From Enoplosus armatus (Eukaryota > Chordata > Actinopteri > Centrarchiformes > Enoplosidae), in assembly GCF_043641665.1 (NCBI RefSeq), contig NC_092191.1, positions 24,628,081-24,692,080 of the forward strand: a DNA stretch of 64,000 nucleotides. Reading direction: 5' to 3'. The notes under the pieces were generated by a model. The model was not told the origin of the DNA. It ran no database searches and was given only the letters and a program-made list of their open reading frames with translations. Position 1 is the stretch's first letter. Each line of letters opens with the position of its first letter. This document shows positions 25,301 through 34,300 of this stretch, in pieces. The position numbers and the translations under genes are program-made.

Positions 25301-28300
25301 AATGTCTGAGAAACATTATTTATAATAGGACACAAAACGATAGCCTTATCCTCCATGCATTTCTGCCGTCTCATCATACATTTAATTTTTCCTGTCTGGT
25401 TCAGGTAAATTGTGTCTGCAGCATGAGGAGCTAGTCCAGAAGTACCTGCCGGTGTTTGCCAGGGAGCTGGAGGTTGGCACGGAGGTTGCTGTGCGCAACA
25501 ATGTGGTGGTCATTATGTGTGATCTGTGTGTTCGATACACCAACATCGTGGATCACTACATCCCCAACATCTCTGCCTGTCTGCAAGACAATGAAGCTGT
25601 CATAAGGGAGCAGACTCTCATTATGCTGACCAACCTGCTCCAGGTGGGAACTGTTCTACACATTCTACACCCAAGAATTCTCTCTTCTCATCTCTGTTGA
25701 GAGTTGCACATGCACAGTACTGATCGGGAAGTGACAAGCCCACGCTGCTTTGTTTGGAAACGAAGAAATGACTGAAAGCGCTGCACACAACGAAGAGAAG
25801 GAGTTGGTAAAAAAGACCGGTACAACTTCCATTATGGCCCTGTTCATACCTCGTATTAACATGCGTCCTGGGTGATCCGATCACAAGTGGATTCCTCCAA
25901 GTACGTCTGTGCGCACCTGACATTAACATGCGTCTCCTCATGTGTCTCAAGGGACCTCTTGTGATCGGATCTCACTTCCTCAAAGAACCAAATATGTTGT
26001 TGTTTTTAACCTGAATTTGGTGAATTTGCTGTTTATCAGACCGCAAATGTCCTACTAATAGGGTTAATAGTACAGTAACATGCAGTTGCCATACCAATGC
26101 TTTACCCCTTCAGAAGCATTTATATTGAAAAATGGATGTATACCTTTGTCGTCCATGCTTCAAATTATACCGTGAAATAAGGCTATTTACAGATATTAGG
26201 CCATACCGCCCAGCCCTAATTCAAGGCATTTTCAGCTCTTATGCATTTGTCAAACATCAATGTAAATGACCTGGACTTTGACACCAAGAAATTAACAATT
26301 AAAAACCACTGTGAGACAAATGTTTACCAGCACCAGACAGTTTAACCAAGATTGTAAGTAATGACATCATTGCTGACATGGAAGCACTAGATTGGACAGC
26401 AAAGGTTACCACATTTTAATATTTGACTTGGTGGAAGATTCTGCACTGATTGACTCAGCATTCCTCCTTCATGCTAAATAGGCTATTCTCTGGGAATCTT
26501 TTAGCAGGTTATGTCAATGTCTATCTCTAATGGCCTTTGTTCTTTTTTCTAGGAGGAATTTGTGAAATGGAAGGGCTCCCTCTTTTTTCGCTTCATGGTG
26601 GCGCTTGTCGACCCAGTCCCTTCCATCGGCAGGTAAATAATTAGTAAAGTAAATAAGTAGTAAATTGGTAAAGTAAAGTAAATAAGTAAAGTAAATAATT
26701 TTAGAATGTAAAAAACATTTAAAAACTATGTTGACCTTAAGATACCTGTAGGCACCAAAGTGCTGGCAGTGTTGGAAACTCAGCAGCAACGTCCTATTCT
26801 GTGGATCTTTAGTATCCAATTCTACCAAGGCTGCATGATGTATTGTATGATTTTTTAAAAAATAAACACATAGCAAAGCGCTGGTATATCACAGTGGCAC
26901 TTTTTAATTGGGTATGCATGACATGATAATAGGGAATGCAAATGTTTTTATTTTTTAGGTCTAGGTAGTATGTACAGCACACATACCGTGACAACCTGGG
27001 TTTTATGTGATCTCCCCAGGCATTGCACATTGCTCATGAACAAATAAATATACACACTGCTTGTGTCTAATATTGCTCTGAGCACCTGAAGAAATCCACC
27101 ATAATATCAAACGTAAGTGCCTGCTGTTTCCTTTCCCAGTCTGTGTGAATACTGCCTGCTCCACCTGCTGCTGAAGAAGAACCCAGAGATGTTCAGCCAG
27201 CACTTCATAGAGTGTATCTTCCACTTCAACTCCTACAGCAAACATAAGTCCTACAACAAGTTCCCTCAAAGTGAGAGGTAGGAAGCTGTGGGGATTATTT
27301 CTGTCATCCAGTTCACATTTGGCTTTATTTCTCTGATTATTTTCAAAGATGATACTTTAAACTCACCGGTGCATTCATGTTTTTTTTTTCCAACTGAAGC
27401 AGTACATTATGTATCCTGTTACAATACATGCAAGAATTATTTGTAAAGTATGTTAAATCTCTTTTTGTTCATTCATTGACTTTTTAAAAACAAATCTGTG
27501 CAGAGAAAAGGTTCGATTCTCCCTGAAAGGATCTCAGCACCGTGAGAAGCGCTTTCGAATCTACCGCTTTCTTTTGGAGTACTTCACAGACACCCAGCGC
27601 TTCAACATCACCAACAAGATCAACCAGGCGGTCTTAGGTGAGCATATATGTGGACTGAGAAGTAAAACCAAAGCAAGAAACCACTCATGCATAGAAGCAC
27701 AAATTATGTTTCCTGCTCTGCCTAGTCTAAATGTTTTTCTTTCCCTGGTGATGACTTGAATGATAAAATTAACTCTAGTTCTTCTCCATTAAAGGTGTTT
27801 TATGAACAGTAAACACCTTGGGGCCTCGGAACTTGTTTTCTTTGTGAATACTGGACTGTTAGTAAGCACAGATTTGGGCCTAGAGCAGTATTAACCTGAA
27901 AAAAATCACTTGTAACCTCTTACCTTTTTCTATCCCAGTATGCTTTGCAGATGAGGAGCTGCCTCTGGATGGAGATGGTGCTGAAATTTTGTCAGAGACT
28001 TTCAGCATCTTGAGTCTGAAGGAGATGAAGCTGCAGGCTATATCTACTCCAGCAGGAGGCGCTGCAGGGGAGGATCCTGAGGAGGAGAACATGGCCACCA
28101 TGGCTAAGGCTGTCCTGCAGGCAGCACAGAAGAAGGTGGTGTCACAGGTGAGCAATGTTGCACATAAAAAGAAAAATTATGTTCCTTTACAACTGTAATT
28201 ACTCATGCTTTACATTACTTTTTTTTACATTACATGTCAATTTGGAGGGATTTACTGACCATCCAGCAGCAGCTAGTTTAGCCTCAGTGACTGCACACAG

Positions 28301-31300
28301 CTCTCCAGAAGTCCCAACCTCAGCTGCTCGGTTCACACTCCCACCAAATCTAAAACAACTAGGTGACTCCTGAATGTAGGTGTACCAGGGGCTACAATTA
28401 GAGGACAGCTAAGATCCACAACATTTGAAAAAGACAACTTTGGCATTACCAGGAGTCAAGTTTCTCCTCTTTTGGTAGACGCTAACCACCTCCCAATACC
28501 TAAGGTAATCACGTTACTAAGTAATGCATTACTGCCCAACAATAGTAACAGAACTACGACTAAAAATAATAACTTTAGTGGTGAGAGTCAAGCGGGCCCA
28601 TGGCAGCAGCAGCCAGGCGTACCAGGACCACGATCCACAGGAACCTGCGAGACAACAAAGCACAAAGAAACTCCGGGGAAGATATGAAGTTAGTAACATG
28701 CATTGGAGGGACATGAATGTGTAAAGATGTAGAGGGAGAGGAGGAAAGCTCAGTGCATCATGGGAAGTCCCCCAGCAGGCCTATAGCAGCATAACTAGGG
28801 GCTGGTCCAGGCAGGCCTGAGCCAGCCCTAACTATAACCGTTATCAAAAAGCAAAGTTTTAAGCCTACTGTTAAAAGTAGAGAGTGTGTCTGCCTCCCAG
28901 ACCCAAACTGGTAGCTGATTCCACAGGAGAGGAGCTTGATAGCTGAAGGCTCTAGCTCCTGTTCTGCTTTTGGAGACTCCACAACCACAAGCAACCCTGT
29001 ATTCTGGGAGCGCAGTTCTCTAGTGGGGCAATAGGGTACTATGAGCTCTTTAAGATATGATGGTACCTGACCAGTAAGAGCTTTGTAGGTCAGCAGAAGG
29101 ATTTTAAACTCTATTCTGGATTTTTCAGGGAGCCAGTGCAGCGAAGCTAATACAGGAGAAATATGATCTCTTTTCCTGGTTCCTGTCAGTACACGTGCCG
29201 CAGCATTCTGGATCAGCTGGAGAGTCTTCAGGGACTTATTGGGACAGCCTGATAATAAGGAATTGCAATAGTCCAGCCTAGACGTGACAAATGCATGGAC
29301 TAATTATTCTGCATCTGTTTGAGACAGGATCTTCCTGATTTTTGCAATGTTACGGAGGTGAAAGAAGGCAGTCCTTGAAGTTTGTTTTACGTAGGAGTTA
29401 AAGGACATGTCCTGATCAAAGACAACTCCGAGATTCCTCACTGTGGCGCTGGAGACCAGGGCAATGCCATCTAGGGTAACAATATCCTTAGATACTGTGT
29501 TTCTGAGGTGTTCAGGGCCAAGAACAATAACTTCTGTCTTGTCTGAGTTAAACATCAGATGATTGCAGGTCATCCAGGTCTTTATGTCCTTAAGGCATGC
29601 TTGGAGCTTGGCTAACTGATGAGGTTCTTCTGGCTTGATCGATAAATATAACTGGGTATCGTCCGCATAGCAATGAAAATGTATGTATGAGTGTTTTCTA
29701 ATAATATCTCCGAAAGGAAGCATATATAAAGGTGAATAGTATTGGTCCAAGCACAGAACCTTGTGGAACTCCATGACTGACTTTGGAGGATTCATCGTTA
29801 ACATGTACAAACTGAGATCAATCTGATAAATACGACTTAAACCAGCTTAGTGCGGTTCCTTTGATGCCAATTAAATGTTTCAGTCTCTGTAATAGGATAT
29901 GATGGTCAATGGTGTCAAATGCAGCACTAAGGTCTAACAAAAAACAATCTAAATATATATCAGGTTTTACAGCTGTTTCTGAGATTCCTATGTTTGAAGG
30001 TAAGGTAGCACCTGAAGACAGGAGGTGATCGATTCTGTCTCTAATAGTTAGAATTAAAGAAGCTCATGAAGTCGTTACTGCTGAGGGTTATAGGAATACA
30101 TGGCTCATTAGAGCTGTGACTCTCTGTCAGCCAGGCTACAGTGCTGAAGAGAAGGCCCCAGGTGTTCTTGTTCTCTTCTATTAATGATGAGTAATAGGCT
30201 GCTCTGGCTTTACAGAGGGCCTTCCTATAAGTTTTAAGACTATCTTGCCAAATTAAACGTGATTCCTCCAGTTTGGTGGAGCGCGATTTCCTTTCAAGTT
30301 TCTGAACTGATTGCTTTAATTTGCGGGTTTGGGTGTTATACCGTGGAGCTGACTTTCTTTGTTTTATTATCTTCTTTTTAAGAGGGGCAATAGAGTCAAG
30401 TGTCAATCGCATTGAGCCTGCGACACTGTCAACAAGATCGTCCATTTGGGAGGGACTAAGTTTAGCATAGGAGTCCCCAGTTGTATTGAGACATGGCATT
30501 GGATTAAATGCCGATGGATCACTTCCTTAAATTTAGCTATAGCACTATCAGATAGATATGTGGTGTAGGTTTTTTTTTGCCTAATGGTGTGTAGTCCAGT
30601 AATAGGAATTCAAAAGTTATTAAATAATAGTCCGATAACAAAGGGTTCTGTGAAAAGCCAATTAGATGTTCAATTTCAAGTCCATATGTCAGACCCAGGT
30701 CGAGGGTGTGATTAAAACAGTGAGTGGGTTTCTGCACCCTCTGACAGAAGCTGATCAAATCCAATAATGAGAGAAATGCAGTACCAAGGCTATCCTTATC
30801 AACATCCACATGAATATTAAAATCACCTGCGATAATTACTTTGTCTGTTTTAAGGACTAAACCTGATAAAAAAAAAAAGTTTTGACCTGGAGCGCGATAG
30901 ACTATAACAAATAAGACTGGCTTCAGTGTTTTCCAGATTGTGAGTGAAAGACTAAGAACAAGGCTTTCAAATTAGTTATAATCCAGTTTACGTCTAGAGT
31001 TCATCAACAGGCTTGAGTCAAAAATGCCTCCTATTATCGCTAAAGGAGGCGGGGGAATAACTAAACATCTGACACACCGAGCAGGACAGAGCAGGAGAGT
31101 GAGAAGGAGAGATAGAAGTCATCGCTGGCTGCTAAGCTAATGTAAGATTAGCAAAAAAGTCGCTAAAGGAAGGAGAGAACTATCAGTGTTAAGCGGAACT
31201 AGTGTGCGTTTAAATGGTTAGTGGCTTATTAGCCTCTGTAATGAAATATATAACAAACAAATATAACTTGTTTGAGGTTAGAGCAGCCAAACACGGGCTA

Positions 31301-34300
31301 CCAGTGACACAGAAACCAGAAGTGAAGCAATACGCTTACCGCAGTCGTCAGTACGTCAGACCATCATAAGTTTCCTACTGGAAAGTACCAGCTGTTAAAT
31401 ACCATTAGAAAATTCTGTGGGGCTTTCAGAGGAGCTCCTTTCAGCTTCCTACTTTGATCCACAGGTCCAGAAGAAGGCCTTCATAGAGAACACAGTTCCT
31501 CTCATCATCAGCCTGAAGAGCCTGCTAGAGCGAAAACGCTCCCCTGTCCTCAGAGACCTCATGGCTTACCTCCAGGTGAGACCACAGCATGGACTGCACA
31601 CTCTTATATTCATATTAATTAAGGGATATTGGTGTGAAAAGAAGATCTACAAAGATTTACATGAGCAGCATTCGATGTTACCGAGTCCACTTCCTGAAGA
31701 GTAGAATGTAATGCAGTAACAAGACAGGTTATGTTCATATTTCCACTCATCCAGTGAAGGGAAATTGAGCCACTAAAAAAAGAGAAAGTTATGCATGACC
31801 CTGAGGTAAGCAGCAACCTTTGTGTGACACTACTCCATGCATGACATGATGCCGTTGTTCCCATCAGGTGACGATGCAGGACTACCGCAACGAGGTGAAG
31901 GTGTTTTTCTCTGGAGATGAGCAGCTGGCGGCTGAGGTGGAGTTTGCTCTGAAGACAGCTGAGAAGGAGAGAGAGATGGAGGAACAGATGGACAATTGCA
32001 GCCTGACAGGAGGCGCCAGGACTCCCACTGCACAGGTCAGAACACACCACATACATAACCCAACACTGAGAGTTCAGATATTAAGTGAAACTAAAAATAG
32101 ACCATTACATTACCATTACTATTGTGATGTTATTTATTGTTGTAAGTGTTTAAGAATTGTTGATTCTTTTAAGAAGTTATTGTAATTAAATTGTTATTTT
32201 CTTACATTAATGGCATGTACAGGCCAGTTTCTTGGAGTTCCCCACAGTCAGTGGAAGTCTCATGGTGATTCTGCTCTCTCCTCAGCATTCAGTCAAGGGC
32301 TCTCCCGTCAGGTCCAGGCCCCTGCCCTCATTTAGCTTTGCCACACCGCAGCCACCACGACCAAACCCCCTATCTGCCAGACTGGCACACACTGACAAGT
32401 AGGTTTCCCACCACCACCCTGAGTCCAGTAATTTCATGTGTCCAATAATCAGTACATAGTGCAGACTGTTGTTGAACATAATGCTAATGGTCAAAGTTCA
32501 GCTTGGATGAAGTTAATTAAAGGACTATGCCAGGTTGTTTTGTATTATTATTTTATTTGATAGTTCATAGTGCAGATACAGACAGGAAACATTGGGAAAG
32601 GTGGGGGGCATGCAACAAACGACGGTATTGAATCATGGGCATTGCAAGTAGGCGTCTCCACTAGGTCCCCCTGTGTTTGGCATTTGTAATGTTTTTTTCC
32701 CACTTTTTAGGATTCCACTGGTTTTCCTTCATTTCAGTACAGAGAAAAAAGACGTGTGTGTGTGTGTGTTTGTTTTATCAGCCGTGTGCACAGATCCAGA
32801 CAAGAGGAACATGTCCAGTCTAAGTCAATTGCTCTGGAAGGAACAGGTACAACACGCTGGAGGTTTAAGGAAACTCAGCTGAAATTCTGAAAGTGTGGCA
32901 GTGGAAGAGGTTGCAGTTAGGAGTTCAAGGTTCAGGGGTCACAGCCACCCAAAAAAATAATAAATAAAATATTCCGGTGAATTTGGAAGACCATTCTGTC
33001 TGAGCACCAACACATAGATTTTTCACGAAACAGTCAACAACCAAAAGAACAAATCAATTGAGGTCAAATGTTTTCATGTGTATTAGTTTTAAACAGATTA
33101 TCTCATTCTGGGCCATCTGAATTGAAATTTTCAAATGGGATAATTCAGATTCACGAAACACAAGGTCAAGATTTCAGAATCCAAATTTGTACCTGAATTT
33201 GCCTTGTGGAAGAGTTACATTTATTCTCCTGCAGAACATTGTCATTGACGGACAAAATATTTCAGAAAGTTTTATTAATTATAACATTAACTTTACTACA
33301 GTGTCAAGTGGCTATGATCAGTATTTTCATATTAATGATGGATCACATAATTACTTGTATGTGAAAGTTGTCACTCATGGTGATGAACAAACAGAATTAT
33401 CACCAACTCTGCAGTTCCCCTCAGCTCTACAAAGTTTTACTTTTTACTGTTTTGGTTCTCTCACTGTTCTCATAGCATTGTTTTTGACCGATAGAATGTA
33501 GCTGTTGTCAAGCAGCCAAAATACTCCTGGACCCATTGTTTCGGGTTATACAAGACCACCACCTCTCCATTGAAAGGATGGTCACAAAGAACCAAATAGT
33601 GAATCTTAGAGCACCTAACTAAGAGTAAAGACAGCTTCTTCGCCTCTATAGTGGCATTAGCAAATGACTCTGAAGGCAGCACTGCTCTCTCAAGTACAGT
33701 ACAGTTTTTTTAAGTTATAGAAAAGGTGTAATTTAATTATTTTATATCATTCCCATCTGATTATCATAAACATTTAGTTTTCATATTTTATCAAATGACA
33801 GAGTGACAGCACTGTATCCTGATTGACTGTTTGTCTTATGTGTCTTTGTTTCCAGTGATGCCTAAAGGAGCTGTGAATGATAGAGCCATCAGCACACCAA
33901 AAGGTAAGAGCCCACAGCACTGTCCAAACCTCTACAGCACATCACACACCTGATATTCAATGCATGCTGTAATCCACATAATCTTCCAGCACCACAAGTG
34001 TGTATTGCTGGTATAGATGCTCCCAGTGGGAATTAAACACACAACCATTGGCAGTGTGAGTGCCTTGTTCAAGCCAAGCTCAATAATCAGTTAGTGTTAA
34101 CTCCAAAATCTATCCAGGTCCTATTTCCGGACTTCCGAACTATCTGCAAACATTGCACTGTATTCCTCTTGTACACATGGTTATATTCTCGAAGTCTGAA
34201 TGCCTTTTTTCCTTTTCTAGTGTTTTTTTGTTGTTGTAAATCTTGTAGGAACAGTTCAACATTTTGGAAAATATTCACTTTCTCTCCAGTTCAGACGGAT

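Noticed and set aside
25850..25980. Possible tRNA-derived SINE promoter boxes in the repeat-like block
   Set aside because: No convincing A and B boxes with correct spacing, and no cloverleaf could be drawn. No tRNA gene is called anywhere in the window.
33187..33501. 104-codon open frame in an NCAPD3 intron
   Set aside because: AT-rich, no motif, and inside an intron whose flanking exons join in frame without it.
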